From positions 1,178,001 to 1,242,000 of the forward strand of contig NC_079236.1 in assembly GCF_028502605.1 (NCBI RefSeq): a DNA stretch of 64,000 bases, written 5' to 3'. This DNA is from Trichoderma breve (taxonomy: Eukaryota > Ascomycota > Sordariomycetes > Hypocreales > Hypocreaceae). The position numbers and the translations under genes are program-made. Of this stretch, positions 1 through 11,318 are shown piece by piece. The notes under the pieces are model-generated. The model had not been told where the DNA came from. It did not search any database and was given only the letters and a program-made list of their open reading frames with translations. How positions within the stretch are numbered: the first letter of the stretch is position 1; the number at the start of each line of letters is the position of its first letter.

Positions 1-1097
1 AATTTGTTGAAAGAGTCAACGAATGGATGGAAACTCACGGTCCGCTGAAGCGATTCTTCCAAGGAAATGATGAGTTTGTGCAAGACATGGCCGAGAAACT
101 TGTGAACCTGGAGCATGATCCTGCCAACAAGTTGCGCAGCCAGAATCTGTCAGAAACAATCAAGTTATCTTTGCACAAGCTAGTTATCTATTGTGGTAAG
201 TCACTCGGAACACAACAACGTTACTCATAAGTGTCATTATTTCCCATCTAACTCGCTATCAATCCCAATAGATGACAGCACCTCAATGAAACGTGACGGC
301 CGCTGGGAGAGCCAAAAGGAATTGGTCCAGCGTATCGCCAAGATCACCACTATGGTCCTCCCGCTAGATGAAGGGGTTACTCTACGATTTATTAACCGAA
401 ACGTTGAAAACTCTGATAATTTGACTCTTGAAAGGCTGGGAAATGTCTTGAAAGATATGGACTGGCAACCCGGTGGCGATACTCCGATTGGTACAAATTT
501 GCGGTCCAAGATTCTCCAGCCGCTAGTATATAGCAAGCTGGATGCAGGGAACCTTGACAGGCCACTTATTGTCATTATCATGACTGACGGTATGCCCGAA
601 CGCGAAGATAAAACTGAGCTTGAAAGGGTTATTCTCGAGTGTGAAAAGAAGATACAGGACAGTGGTTACCCTCCCCAGAGTACGTCTAATTGTTTCTATG
701 GCTTTCTTTTCCTTTCTCTCATTTGGAGTCATTAATATTGACAAAATTGGCAGCCGTAAAATTCATGATTGGTCAGATAGGGACTGCAAAGTCTGCTGCA
801 AGATTTCTGGCATCTCTAAGGCAGAATTCAGATATTGCTCGAACGACATTAGTTACTTCAGGTATGGTTCCTACGATTTACCTTGGTATGTTTACTCACG
901 CACCCCAGATAAACTTGATGATGCGTTCAAGGACTATAAGGAAAACGACTCAAAGTTGGATAAATGGGTGAGACCTCCATATTATTTTTGTCTAGCTATT
1001 GCTCGAATGCTCGCTTGAGTAGATGATACTAATATCTCGCTACTAGCTGGTCGAAACTTTGTTCTCTCCTTTCCGGAACCTAACAGGAAACAACTAA
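1..1097 (+). CDS. von Willebrand factor A domain protein, 5' end outside window
   Basis: The 5' end is missing: the frame is already open at base 3. Exons read as <3-195, 272-679, 754-861, 909-967 and 1047-1097 (stop TAA), and the phase is kept across all four introns. The visible part starts with a helical stretch and then a vWA fold. The MIDAS-type motif DDSTSMK lies at the start of the second exon, a central TPIGT supplies the usual conserved Thr, and LIVIIMTDGMPE matches the strand with the conserved Asp. The last exons encode the final helices, and the protein stops soon after the domain. vWA domains bind partner proteins through a bound divalent cation. Many fungal proteins of this layout are cytosolic and carry other domains at the N-terminus, which cannot be seen here. 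Domain identity is solid; function is unknown. Confidence 0.8.
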
Positions 1098-1247
1098 TAT
1101 CAAAAATACGCGATCTGTTTTTTTTATACTAGAATATGATGAGAAATGTACACATCTCTTGGTAAATAGTTAAATATTGCCAGGTAGGAGTACAGGAAAT
1201 TGCCAATTTCGCATTTGACTATATATGTGGTTTCATTGTGCCAAAAT

Positions 1248-2920
1248 TTAATCCTTTGCGCTTGTTGCTTCTAGGTGAACCGGCTGAGCCATCTCATAAA
1301 CTTGTGATTTAGCATCCTCAGCATATTGAATATTCTCGATGTCATAGTTTGTGTCCCGAATACTCCAAATAACATATGCAGCAAGAGGCAGCGACAAGAT
1401 AATAAGTAAAGATGAGATGAGAATCTCTCCAATAAATGGAGTCTAAATAATGATATCAGCATCTTGGAGTACCGTATCTCTGGAATTCACGCCCTATGGA
1501 GAGCTACAGTGCATGTATGTAAATACGTACCTTGACGGCATCCATCCCAAAAGATACGGCAGCGCCTGCTGACTGTATACCTTTATAATACCCTGCCATC
1601 CGAGCCAACTTAAATGGTTCATTACTCATGGAAGACATGGTATAGTACGCAAGGCCCTGAAATGAGGCATCAACGATATAATCTAAAGGAAATAATTAGC
1701 TCCTTCTACCGCATCTTTTGGTAAGAATGGTAACTGACAGGCGAAGAGAAGAAGGATCGGCCCAACAGATACACCAGTAGTCCAATCCCAAGGGATTGGA
1801 TGATGAAGAACCTTAGTGTCAGATCGCGTGAACTGAACTTGGAAACCGATGCCAGATCCCCAAATAACGCAAGTTGAAATGAAGATAATGAAACACCCTG
1901 TAAGAGCACGATTGCGACGTGTGAAAGGCAGGACATCAGTTAGATAACCTATCATCAGCGAACCAATCATTGAACCAAGACCGGTTAGGAGAGACACCAA
2001 TGCACGGGTGCGTCCATTGAAGAGGAACGCAGTCAAGGCTCCTTGGTAGGAATAGAAGTAGTTGGACGCAAAAAACATCGGAAATAGTGCTACCATCCGC
2101 CAATCTTTGAAGAGTTGTAAAAATTCGTGCATCTCTTGCTTGGGCCCGAGTGACTTTTGAGGTTGAACTATTGTGCCGTCTCCACGGACGACTAAATGAG
2201 GCGGCAGAACTAACCAGCTAGTCAACAATGCAGTGAGCATAATGATCATGAATGTAGTATAAACTCCCGTTGAGATGGAAGGAAGAGTACTGTGGAACTC
2301 AATCCGAAGGGCTATAACAGAACCAATCAAGGCTCCTAGCTGGAAGATGACCCAAAAGGCTGTGAAAGACCGCCCCTTGTCCTTTTCCAAGGGGTAGGAC
2401 ATCATAATGGATCCTTGAGCAGACCAGAATAAGGATGCTGTGATACCGAGGAAAGCACCAGCAAAGATGACAAACCAGCGAGTACCATGGATGTGGTAGT
2501 TCCATAGGGCACCGAGATAAAGGGCGTATCCAGAGGTGCCAAGGGCCATTGTGAAACGAGGACCAAGGATATTCTATGATTGCGTCAGAATATACACGTA
2601 TGGGATCAATGATAAAGGATATTGCCGGTGTGGTTATAGCATACATTGACACTGCCGCTGAAGAAACCAGAAATAAAGAAGCAAGCATATAGAACGCTGT
2701 TGGCAATATCGCTGAGCCGGACGTCACCCAAACCACCACCACCGAGGCCGTTGACCGCACTATGCATGCCCACAGAGGAGAAGGCTACAAAGCCGACGAG
2801 GCAGACTTGTGTCCATGGTGAATTGTCTATACTGGGACGTTAGTGTTGACCTGATAACAAGTATTAAAGGGTATACGAACACCGGAGTCGTCCAATCTTG
2901 AGTTCTGCCAAGTTTATCAT
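1248..2920 (-). CDS. UNC93-like major facilitator superfamily membrane protein
   Basis: Five exons in transcript order: 2883-2920, 2645-2831, 1739-2573, 1531-1682 and 1248-1442, giving about 468 residues with phase kept. The protein is hydrophobic throughout. It has the opening typical of UNC93/DUF895 proteins (NSPWTQVCLVGFVAF, then a Gly-rich GLGGGG loop), the FTMALGTSGYALYLGALW segment in the first helices, and a C-terminal SSMSNEPFKLARMAGYYKG loop. About eleven or twelve membrane spans are expected for the family. Fungal members are multi-spanning plasma-membrane or endomembrane proteins whose cargo is mostly unknown; relations to K+ channel regulators in animals are only by family name. 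A TATAAA box lies about 150 bases upstream on the minus strand. The first exon is only 38 bases, so the start is slightly less certain than the rest. Confidence 0.88.
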
Positions 2921-3070
2921 GGCAAATTCCGATTGTATTTTTGAAGTTGTTATGACTCTGGCTCGTTCACAGGCAATATTGGGAGTAGGTAGATGATACT
3001 GAGATGCGTAGAAAGGTTGTTCAGGTATGAGAAGAGTTGCAGAGAAAATTTGAGTCGGGCTCCGAGAACA

Positions 3071-3076
3071 TTTATA
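3071..3076 (-). promoter_or_regulatory. TATA-like box of the UNC93-like gene
   Basis: TATAAA read on the minus strand, about 150 bases before the ATG at 2920. Position fits a fungal core promoter; assigned by pattern only. Confidence 0.4.
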
Positions 3077-3893
3077 CTTTTCCTAGTTCCCTAATTCAGC
3101 GCTGGCATTCCATCTCCAGCTGGATCTCCTAGGAAATTGGTCTCAGCTTGGACAACGGCAGACTGACAGAGTCCTTGCCATGCCCAAACAATCTCGGGAT
3201 GGTGGAGAAATCGTAAAGAAGCAATACAAAGTCTTCGATCAGGAGCACCTCGACGAGATTTCTGAGGCGTCTTTTTAGGGGAATGTTACATCCTCTTCCC
3301 CGAGTCAGGTTTTAAGCTATTGTTGGGGCTAGGGAATCTTACACTTCCACAAAATGCCAGATGAGGGTGGGCCATTTATTAGCTTCGGCATCAACCCCGG
3401 ATTTCTTATCAACTAATCCACATTCACGGGTGAGTAGTCCGAACTCTTGGTACCCTGTCAATCAACTACTTTGCCATTTTCGATGAATTTTCATGGCGTG
3501 GGCCAAGGCACGAGAGCAGCTGCTCACAGGAACTACAGCTACTAAGAAGAGTCGTCAGCTCCTTTTGCACGTCCCTTACACATTAACGAGTACATTCATT
3601 CTACCAAAAAGGTATGTTGAATATGTATATTGAATACAGTAATGGTATAAATAAATGACCGTCAAAGTCTGGTGATATATTGAATGGGCTGTGGGCTTAA
3701 TTGAGAGCAGTAATCTCATTGGACTGACCACCTACTCTATGGCGCCTTGCAATCTATAGCCATCTGTTGTTTCTCAAATCGTGTTACGTTGCATAGCGAT
3801 GTCCCTTTAAGTCATGAATCTACTTTTCAATCCTGATGTTCGGCCTGATGCCAACCATTATGATGTTGCTGGTCCTGGATCCAGTGAATTGCT

Positions 3894-3968
3894 CGGCCCG
3901 GCATTCAGTCACGACGACGTCCGGCCCGACGTTCAGTCACAAAATCCGGCCCGAAGTTTCTCGGCCCG
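3894..3968. promoter_or_regulatory. array of four CGGCCCG sites
   Basis: The 7-mer CGGCCCG occurs at 3894-3900, 3922-3928, 3947-3953 and 3962-3968, all in the same orientation, with a one-base variant (CGGCCTG) at 3841. It contains CGG and CCG as an inverted pair one base apart, the kind of half-site pair that Zn2Cys6 regulators bind. The second and third copies are part of a longer imperfect unit that also contains TTCAGTCAC (3905-3913 and 3932-3940). The array is about 175-250 bases upstream of the oxidoreductase ATG. Confidence 0.4.
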
Positions 3969-4141
3969 AAACACTACCAACGATGTCTCCACCCTCCACC
4001 CGTCTGTCACTCTTCAGACAAAGTACACTGGTCAAAGATGGATATAATAACAGCATTACGCCACTTTTACATGGTAATATTCCCCCTCATTTGATAAGGA
4101 GTGAATGCCTTGATCATTAGGCAAGGACCGGCTTCAAGAAA

Positions 4142-5988
4142 ATGGCTGTCTCTCCCGTAACTTTGTTAGTACTTGGTGCCGGCAACCGTGGCCGAGTAAG
4201 TGCAAGCATTGATGTGCTCCTAAGAAGCTTCATCTACTAGCTTCATACTGCCTCACGGCTTGGTATAATGTTAACTGTCTCTTAGGCGTACGCCAAGTAT
4301 GCACGAGACAATCCCAATCTCGCCCAGGTGGTTGCTGTTGCTGAGCCGCGCCCGGAACGGAGGCGGGTTTTCTCTAAGCCCCATCAGTATGTCAACTATT
4401 ATATCTTGTCTTCCACTCTTTGATTCGCTAATCTTTTGCGTAAGTATACCGGAAGAACTACAATTCGACGATTGGAGAGCGCCACTCGCAAGAGGTAAAA
4501 TCGCCGACGCTGTCATCATTGCTATATTAGTAAGTAATGGTCTATAAGATTGGCTTCGCATTTGAGGGAGCTGAAGAGGGTTGGTGTATGCCGTGGGATA
4601 AAAGTTAACGATGATATATCTAGGATAACCTTCATCTCGAAGCCGTCGCGGAATATTCCAAGCAGGGATACCACATCCTCTGCGAGAAACCCATGGCAAC
4701 AAATGTTGCCGACTGTATCAAGATGTTCCAAGAAATAACTAGCCTACCTACTCCGAAAGTATTTGGTGTTGGTCACGGTAAGGCCCCTCTTGAACATATT
4801 CTTCGGTAATCGATAGTGTATTGACTCTGACAAACATCTAAAGTGCTTCGATATTCGCCTTATAATCAAGCTGTTAAAGAAGTTATTGACTCTGGCGCAA
4901 TTGGCGAGATTATCAACATTCAACATATTGAGCCAGTAGGAAGCCGACACTTTGCTCATTCATATGTTCGAGGCAATTGGCATAAAGAAGCAGATTCCAC
5001 TTTTGCTCTCATGGCAAAATGCTGCCAGTAAGTTCTCCCTAACATCGCTCTTCACCTTCAGCATATTTAACGAGTTAGCGATATCGATATTCTCTCATTT
5101 TATCTCTCTGGCTTAAAGCCTTTAAAGGTTCATTCCTTTGGATCGCTGTCGCATTTCAAAAAGTCAAAGAAACCGATTGAGGCAGGCGACGCAATAAGCT
5201 GCCTTGACTGCCCATACGAGTCTCAGTGTGCCTGGAGCGCCAAGAAGATTTACTTGGAGACTCTGGGACGAGAAGTAAAACAAGTGAGTATCATGGCTAA
5301 GGCTTGATTGCTATGAGCACTGAAAGGCTGATTGTTTGTAGTATTCGCAGAAGATAGTCGACGCAGAAATACCCGATATCGAGAATGTCACCGCAGTTCT
5401 GACATCGACTGCATATGGAAGATGTGTTTATGAATGCGACAATGATGTAGTTGATCATCAAGTCGTCAATATCGAATATGAAGGTGGCGTTACTGCTAGT
5501 ATGACAATGTCAGCCTGTAAGTGTATCAGTTGCTTCCCATCTATCCTTATTGAGGGTACTAAATTATGGACAAAGTTACAGAAAGTGAATGCTTTCGTGG
5601 TACCCGTATCCAGGGAACCAAAGGAGAGCTGATCGGCGATATGATCACGTTTGTACGTATCCTCTTTCGTAGTTTGACACTCCAGGCTAATTACTGACAT
5701 GTTGAATCTATTCTATAGGACGTTTTTGACTTCGCCGACCGCACAAAGAAACATTATACTCCAAGGCAAGACGGTGGAAACCATGGTGGAGGAGATAGAG
5801 GAATTGCGGAGGCTTTTGTCGCTTCAGTTGCGAACAACAGACAAGAGGAGCTCAAAGTTACCCCTCGAGAAATCCTAGACTCTCACCTGTTGGTGTTTGC
5901 AGCCGAAAAGGCTCGGCGAGAAGAGCGAGTCATCAATTTTACACAGTTTGAAGAAGATTGCATGCTGGGTAAAGATGTTGGGTTTTAG
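4142..5988 (+). CDS. Gfo/Idh/MocA family NAD(P)-dependent oxidoreductase
   Basis: Nine exons: 4142-4195, 4286-4386, 4445-4529, 4624-4777, 4844-5027, 5079-5283, 5342-5516, 5576-5652 and 5719-5988, giving 434 residues with phase kept throughout. The N-terminal Rossmann fold shows LLVLGAGNRGRAYAKYA. The family's lysine motif appears as ILCEKPMAT, and the MAKCCHDIDIL segment supplies the catalytic-site Asp/His helix. The C-terminal alpha/beta sandwich includes SAFTESECFRGTRIQGTKGE. A Cys pair in CLDCPYESQC is typical of the eukaryotic subgroup often annotated as StrI-like. Such enzymes oxidise or reduce sugar or inositol-type alcohols using NAD(P). The substrate cannot be told from sequence. The CGGCCCG array upstream suggests regulation by a zinc-cluster factor, possibly the one encoded next door. 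Confidence 0.9.
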
Positions 5989-6474
5989 ATTTGGTAGAGC
6001 ATTTACTACGCAGAGTCCAGCTTTTTTCGTTGAGAACATGGGAATTCTTGAACTCTAGATTTAGAATCTACGATACTCTAAGATCATTGCGCAGTGTTCT
6101 GCTATTGTATTAACGCTGGTAGAATAGATGAGTCTACCGCGTCGTTTATTTGTTAGTGAAGTCGCCATTTATGATTCTAAATTGAAGTGTACTGTAATGA
6201 AGGCTCGTTTCTGATGACGATACCAGGTTGAGTATGACAGTCGGTCTTGGAATGTAGAAGGCGTGGTATAGGAATCTGACCCGACTCAAGTAGGAGAATA
6301 TTCTCCCCTCTTGTACATCAGCTATAGATTCTGAGCTTTGTATCGCTATAGTGGCCCTGATCATTATTTTAGGTGATTTTCAGGCCATATAGACAGAAGT
6401 TGGATAATAGTGTGCTCAATAAGGCGAGACCTCGGAGGGAGCTATCACTAAATATGCTGCAGAAGCCTCTCAGC
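5989..6474. other. convergent intergenic region
   Basis: 3' flanks of two converging genes. AT-rich, with only a short unsupported frame at 6146-6364 on the minus strand. No other structure seen. Confidence 0.5.
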
Positions 6475-8698
6475 CTACCCACGTGCCCAGCTGAACGTGT
6501 CAAGCAATTCAAAATTGAAGTCTAGAGGCAAAGAATCCAACGATGGCGGCGGCCAGGTACTCTCAATCGTCGTGTTCAATGTATGATCGAGGACGTGCTG
6601 TATCACTGCCTTGCAATTGGCACAAAGGTCTGCATTGGGAGCTGGAGGATGCACCCAGTTGAGGAAGGCCACTAACATGCTCAGCTGTTGTATAATGCTT
6701 GCTCGAGTGATCTTGTCATTCTTGGGGTGGGTTCCTGTAAATGTAGGCTCAAGAAGCTCCATGCACATGATTCCACCTCCGGGAGCAGCGTAAGCGATTA
6801 ACTATTTGATCCCATGAGTTAGGAATACATGTCAATAGAACACACATACGTAGACTTACCAGCCACTCAAAATCGTTGCGCGCTTCGAGCAGGCGGTCTT
6901 TATGAGACCAAAAGGTGAGTGTAAGAGATACCATCTCGAAGCTAGTAACAAGCAAGTCGCCCTCATCTAACATGTTCTGACGAAGTAGGAGCCTCTCGAG
7001 AATAAAGATGTTCTGAAGGTGATCTAATTGGACAAGGAGCTGAGCCAAGATATGGTAGGAGGGAATTTTGGGGTCCAGAATCTCGCGAGGTTTATATATT
7101 AGTGATGAGGGGATTTGTCTCATTGCACTAATCTGACGAGACTTGATATCCCTAAATGTAGGTGAGTATTGACCAATAAACTGGGTGAGAATGCGACTTA
7201 CAGTAGTGTACTCGTTGAAATGTTGGCGGCTTTGTTGAGTGCAACTTCCACAAGTTCTGCCCGAATGAAGGCACAAATCGTACGCGCACGAATAAAACTC
7301 ACAGAGTAGATGCCGCCATGTGTATTCCAGCCATTTGCATCCAAGCCATTGAACGAACGAGTGACCACGGCCTCGTCAGCAAAGAAATCGCCGTCATCAA
7401 TGTCTAAAGGCAGCGGCATAAACATGAACCTGTAGTTTATAAGAGGGGGCCGCCCCGTGAACATGACAAAGGTTTGATCCATCATGAAGATAAATGCTGC
7501 GAGTTGCTTCCGATTCTCTTGACAAAAGTTGGGCTGCGATGAATCTTGCAGTGGATCTGTATGTATTCCTAGGAAGGTGAGGAGAGCCACTGTATCCGCA
7601 TGCAGTCTCCATGCTGATAAACCTGAGATGGGTCAGTTAAAATGAGCAGGTTATTCTGAATAGGCAAGAGTGAGACGTACTTGCGTATCCCATGATCGTT
7701 GACTCCATAATAGTCTTTCGCGAGAGTAGAAACAGAAGCAAACTGCTCCCACTAGAGAAGATGCGTGATAGTTCAATGCATAATTCTAAACATGTGCGTG
7801 AGACATCAAGTGAGATTTCCTCATAAGTACCATCTGAAGTAAGCTCCAGAACACCGTTCTTTCTGAAGATAAACAACAGCCCGATTGATTCCCATCGCAA
7901 ATGATGGTTGGTAAATCCAGCAATCCAGCTATTGGCATCGGAATTATCCTCGGAAAGGGGTTTGAGGGTGTTCTCAGTCAATATTTGAGCAATGTCCTCT
8001 AATTGTGCATCCGTACGGTCCGTACCAAGGGATTGACGGAATATGGTGTCCAAAGACTTGATAATCCGGTGAGCGGCAACTCGGACCCAGCCACCACTAT
8101 TGTTTGGTGTAGTAAGAAGCCTAATAGTACAGCTGGATGGACAGGGCACGCTGCGGAGGACAGTGATCCACTTGTCTCGTATTGAAGGAGTAAGGAGTAC
8201 CGATGAGTTTATGTAGTTTGTTTTCTTTGCTTCATCATTAAGTAGAGGGGCGGAGATTTGAAAGCTGTGAAGTGTAGATAATCGATTTTTAGCTTCTTCA
8301 TAGACGGTGGAGTGGCTGAGTGACCCGAGATATCCCGACCCGGGATCTGTGACGGGAGGGATGTGCTGTTGACAGGCAGAGAGGGAGTTGGGAACACGGG
8401 TTTGGCTTGGAGAAGGCGTATAAGGTGACAAAGCAGATGGTACAGCTTCAGTGCTTCGCACCGCTTCCGGAGAAGTTCGTGAGGTACGCCTAGCGAGCCT
8501 CCTCGGTCTCACTTCGCTGGCGGTGTACTTGCACTCCCTCTGCCGGCTCTTTCTCAGACACCGCCCGCACACAGGCAGCGCGTGGTCGCAGGAGACTTTG
8601 CGGATCCGACAAGGATCGCACGCCTGAAGTCGACCATTCTGGCGTTGCAGCGGAGGCAGATTGTGTGTTGACGACCTCTGCATTGTCGCCTTGACCAT
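6475..8698 (-). CDS. Zn2Cys6 fungal-type transcription factor
   Basis: Four exons in transcript order: 7681-8698, 7202-7622, 6860-7151 and 6475-6801, giving 685 residues, phase kept. The binuclear zinc cluster is near the N-terminus (residues about 26-56) with spacing C-x2-C-x6-C-x6-C-x2-C-x8-C, followed by an Arg-rich segment. The rest is a long helical middle region of the fungal_trans type, ending in YAAPGGGIMCMELLE and a typical acidic/Trp C-terminus. It should be a nuclear DNA-binding regulator recognising CGG half-sites. The neighbouring oxidoreductase, convergent with it, has an array of such half-sites in its promoter, so a pathway-specific pairing is possible but only inferred. Start chosen at the first ATG giving the full cluster; the next ATG, five codons in, would also keep it. 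Confidence 0.9.
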
Positions 8699-9613
8699 TG
8701 GGCTGCAGCTCCCAAGTTTGTCTCGACACTAACATGCCGTCCAATTACCTTGGAGTTATAGCCGGCACGTGATTGTCAGCTCGACATCAGCTAGGACAGA
8801 GGAATAATTCCCTAATTTGGTTATCTTGGTTATCACTAGGCAGTTTTTTAAGGCTTACAGTATCGATCATAAATATTGAGACTGGGCGTTTAAGTAGAAG
8901 CTTGGGTAAAGGAGCCGAGAGAATTCAATACTATACCTATTAGGTACCTAGGTACTTCGAGGTTTACCACTATAGACAAAAACATTTGATTCACAGCGAT
9001 ATCTATCAATGTATTAGAGAAAATAAGTTTAGGAATTCATGTGATTGTTGATAGATAGCGAATGGTGGGTTGTACGAAAGGAATGACTGTAGCTATTAGT
9101 AGTGGCTTCATGGAATACTAGAGCACTTCATGGGTTGGAGTTACTTGGTAAACTACCTATATCGATTAGGTACTATTGCCGAAGATAGGTGTAATCCGTG
9201 TCTTTGAACGACCTACAAGAAGTTGTAAAACCTGTATTCTAATAAAGGAATGCTCCACGTTTCATCTCAGATATTTGCTAGCTTTTGTACTTTTGTGAAG
9301 CCTTGTAGCTTGTAGGGTGAGTAAGTCTATATACCCTGAGGTTCTACACGTAAGCTCACTTCGAGTAACGCGATATGCAAACCCCAGTCGCCGGCACTGC
9401 AAACACAATTGGATAGTTGAGCGCCTCCTGGTCGACAGAATATCACAAAATACCAACTTTATACCGGATTCGAGGTGTGTTTTGCAAGTAATATTCCATG
9501 ATAACATTGCCCCTAAGGAAGAAACGTCTGTAAAAGCCCTCATAACGTAAAATAGATCGGTGACTTTCAACAGCCGCCGAGGGCTCAATCGGTGTTCCAT
9601 GATTGGTTAACTT
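8699..9613. other. intergenic region upstream of the zinc-cluster gene
   Basis: AT-rich. It holds overlapping palindromic TAGGTACCTAGGTA around 8940-8955 and no plausible gene; frames at 9262-9600 and 9317-9550 oppose each other and look random. A short copy of GGCTCAATCGGT at 9582-9593 matches the D-arm of the tRNA that follows. Confidence 0.5.
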
Positions 9614-9708
9614 GCCCGGTTAGCTCAATCGGTAGAGCGTGAGACTCTTAAGAGTTACACATTCTGAATGCAATCTCAAGGTTGCGGGTTCGACCCCCGC
9701 ATTGGGCT
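9614..9708 (+). tRNA. tRNA-Lys(CUU) with intron
   Basis: The acceptor arms GCCCGGT and ATTGGGC pair, with discriminator T at 9708. The D-arm is TAGCTCAATCGGTAGAGC, the anticodon stem TGAGA/TCTCA encloses CTCTTAA (anticodon CTT), and the T-arm is GCGGGTTCGACCCCCGC. A 22-base intron sits one base 3' of the anticodon (about 9651-9672), the standard place for nuclear tRNA introns. A run of T follows directly and may end Pol III transcription. Anticodon CUU reads AAG, the favoured lysine codon in these fungi. Confidence 0.95.
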
Positions 9709-10031
9709 TTTCCTATAACAACGCGATTGAGATTCGAAGCGGTTCTTTTTTGGCGTTTTTTTCCAATTTTCTTTTTGGAGTTTGTCAATTTTTTCAGATA
9801 TTGAACCTGCATGTGTTTTAGTGAAATTTTGATGATACTGTAGCATCTGCGTGGTATGGTACGAAACAAAATGTGCGTTCTGTACAATTGGGTTCTAATT
9901 TACATGGATTAACCATCCATATCAAGTCATGGATTCCAAGGTCACTATTCATATATACACAGAATTATATGTGCTTCAATGTTCTTCTCAATGCTCTTTC
10001 CTACACGAATCTCAAGTCTCTCTTGTCCATT
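9709..10031. other. tRNA / chitinase 3' spacer
   Basis: Short T-rich stretch with T6 runs around 9745 and 9757 that could act as backup Pol III terminators. No gene seen. Confidence 0.5.
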
Positions 10032-11318
10032 TTACTGGCAAGAAGACCACCACTCACTCTCCTCGACGCACTTGTAAGGGGCCACACATTGTGTAGGGCC
10101 AGTGTATCCAATGCCACCACACTATTATATAACTGTTAGCTTTCACATTCGGGTGATGATTGACAACCTCAAAGTATTTTTTAAATGTTAAATGAAACTC
10201 ACCTGGTCAAACTGGCCAACGGTGCCACCTGAAGGGTTTGATGGAGTAGAGCTAGCAGGAGGAGGAACTTTGGTGGTGCTGCTAGGAGGAGGAGCGGAGC
10301 CAGATCCTCCGCATGGGGAGCCGGTAGTAAGAATGCTCTTGGCATTTTGAGCGAAGTTGCATCCGTTGATGACGTTGGAATCGGAGTATCCGGCATCCCA
10401 TAGCATGATGCCTCCGAAAGCAGGGTTGGACTTGGTGCTGGCGACGATGCTAGCCAGCTGGTCGGGTGTCGCGTAGTACTTGGCACCTCCAGCGTTACCA
10501 TTGGCACCCAAGGTAGAAGCAGGAGCACCGATGAAGAGCTTTGCGTTCTTGGAGGGGGTGGTGGAAATGAATGACACCCAGTCATCAAAGTTGAAAGGGG
10601 CATCGCCGGGGAGACCAAGAGAACAAGTCGGGTTGTTGTTGTAGAACTGGACCCAAAGATAGTCAAATTGAGAGCTGCTGATAATTTCGCCCATGTTGGG
10701 CTCAGGGATGGGGCACTGAGGAGCTCCAGTGATGTAGTAGGTGTTCTTGGGGTCGCTGGCAAAGCTGGAGCGCAGCGTTGAGATCATGTATTGGTAGTAC
10801 TGGCTTCCGGCGTTCAACTCAATGTCAAAGTCAAAGCCGTTGACAAAGACGCTGCCAAAGGGGCGCTGGACAGTGGTGTTGCCAGAGTTGCCATATGCGC
10901 TCCATAGGTATTGACCGATGGCCACAGCCTGTGACTGGGATGATAGAGAATACGAGCTGGCGGCACCACCGAGAGACAGGATGACCTTTTTCCCAGCAGA
11001 CTGGCAAGTTGTAATTGCAGAAGCAAGTTGGTCGCATTGCTGAGGGACTCCGGTTGTGCCAACGAAGCATGAGTTGCCCATGTTACCGGAGGGGATGTTG
11101 CCAGTCGCGCCATAGATATCCAGGAAGGACAAGATGACAATGTCGATTCCTGCGTCGGACGTGCAGTAATGAGACAGGTCGTCGACTTCGTTGTTGGTAG
11201 CTCCCCAGTAGACAACATTCTGGGCACCAGAAGCCTGACGAGCCTTGACGGTGCGTGAGGGAGCGGCAGCTGCCAAGGTCGCAAGACCAAGGCTAACAAG
11301 AAGAGAGCTGGAAAGCAT
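10032..11318 (-). CDS. secreted GH18 chitinase with C-terminal CBM1
   Basis: Two exons, 10203-11318 and 10032-10121, encode 401 residues. A signal peptide covers about residues 1-19 (cleavage near AAA-AP), followed by a short propeptide-like stretch ending KAR. The catalytic domain is class III (hevamine-type) glycoside hydrolase 18: VILSLGGAASSY is the substrate strand and NGFDFDIEL the active-site strand. The three acidic residues of DxDxE are present, but the leading Asp of DGxDxDxE is Asn. GIMLWDAGYSD closes the barrel. A Pro/Ser/Thr linker leads to a fungal cellulose-binding module (CBM1): CGGIGYTGPTQC...WWSSCQ, entirely in the second exon. Role: extracellular hydrolysis of chitin from cell walls or prey, with the CBM anchoring it to the polysaccharide. 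If the intron is ignored the protein appears to end just before the CBM. Confidence 0.95.

Larger units (their letters stand above)
2921..4141. other. intergenic region, divergent promoters
   Basis: Lies between the minus-strand UNC93-like gene and the plus-strand oxidoreductase, so it serves both promoters. It holds a TATA-like box near 3071 and a cluster of CGGCCCG sites at 3894-3968. Two overlapping frames are open between 3814 and 4120, but their composition looks like a by-product of the repeated sites. Confidence 0.6.

Noticed and set aside
3814..4120. Two overlapping plus-strand frames of 77 and 94 codons
   Set aside because: Their repetitive RPD and SH motifs come from the CGGCCCG/TTCAGTCAC repeats; more likely promoter.
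8940..8955. TAGGTACCTAGGTA palindrome as a possible operator
   Set aside because: Short TACCTAGG-type palindromes recur in non-coding DNA here (for example near 34168) with no consistent position relative to genes.
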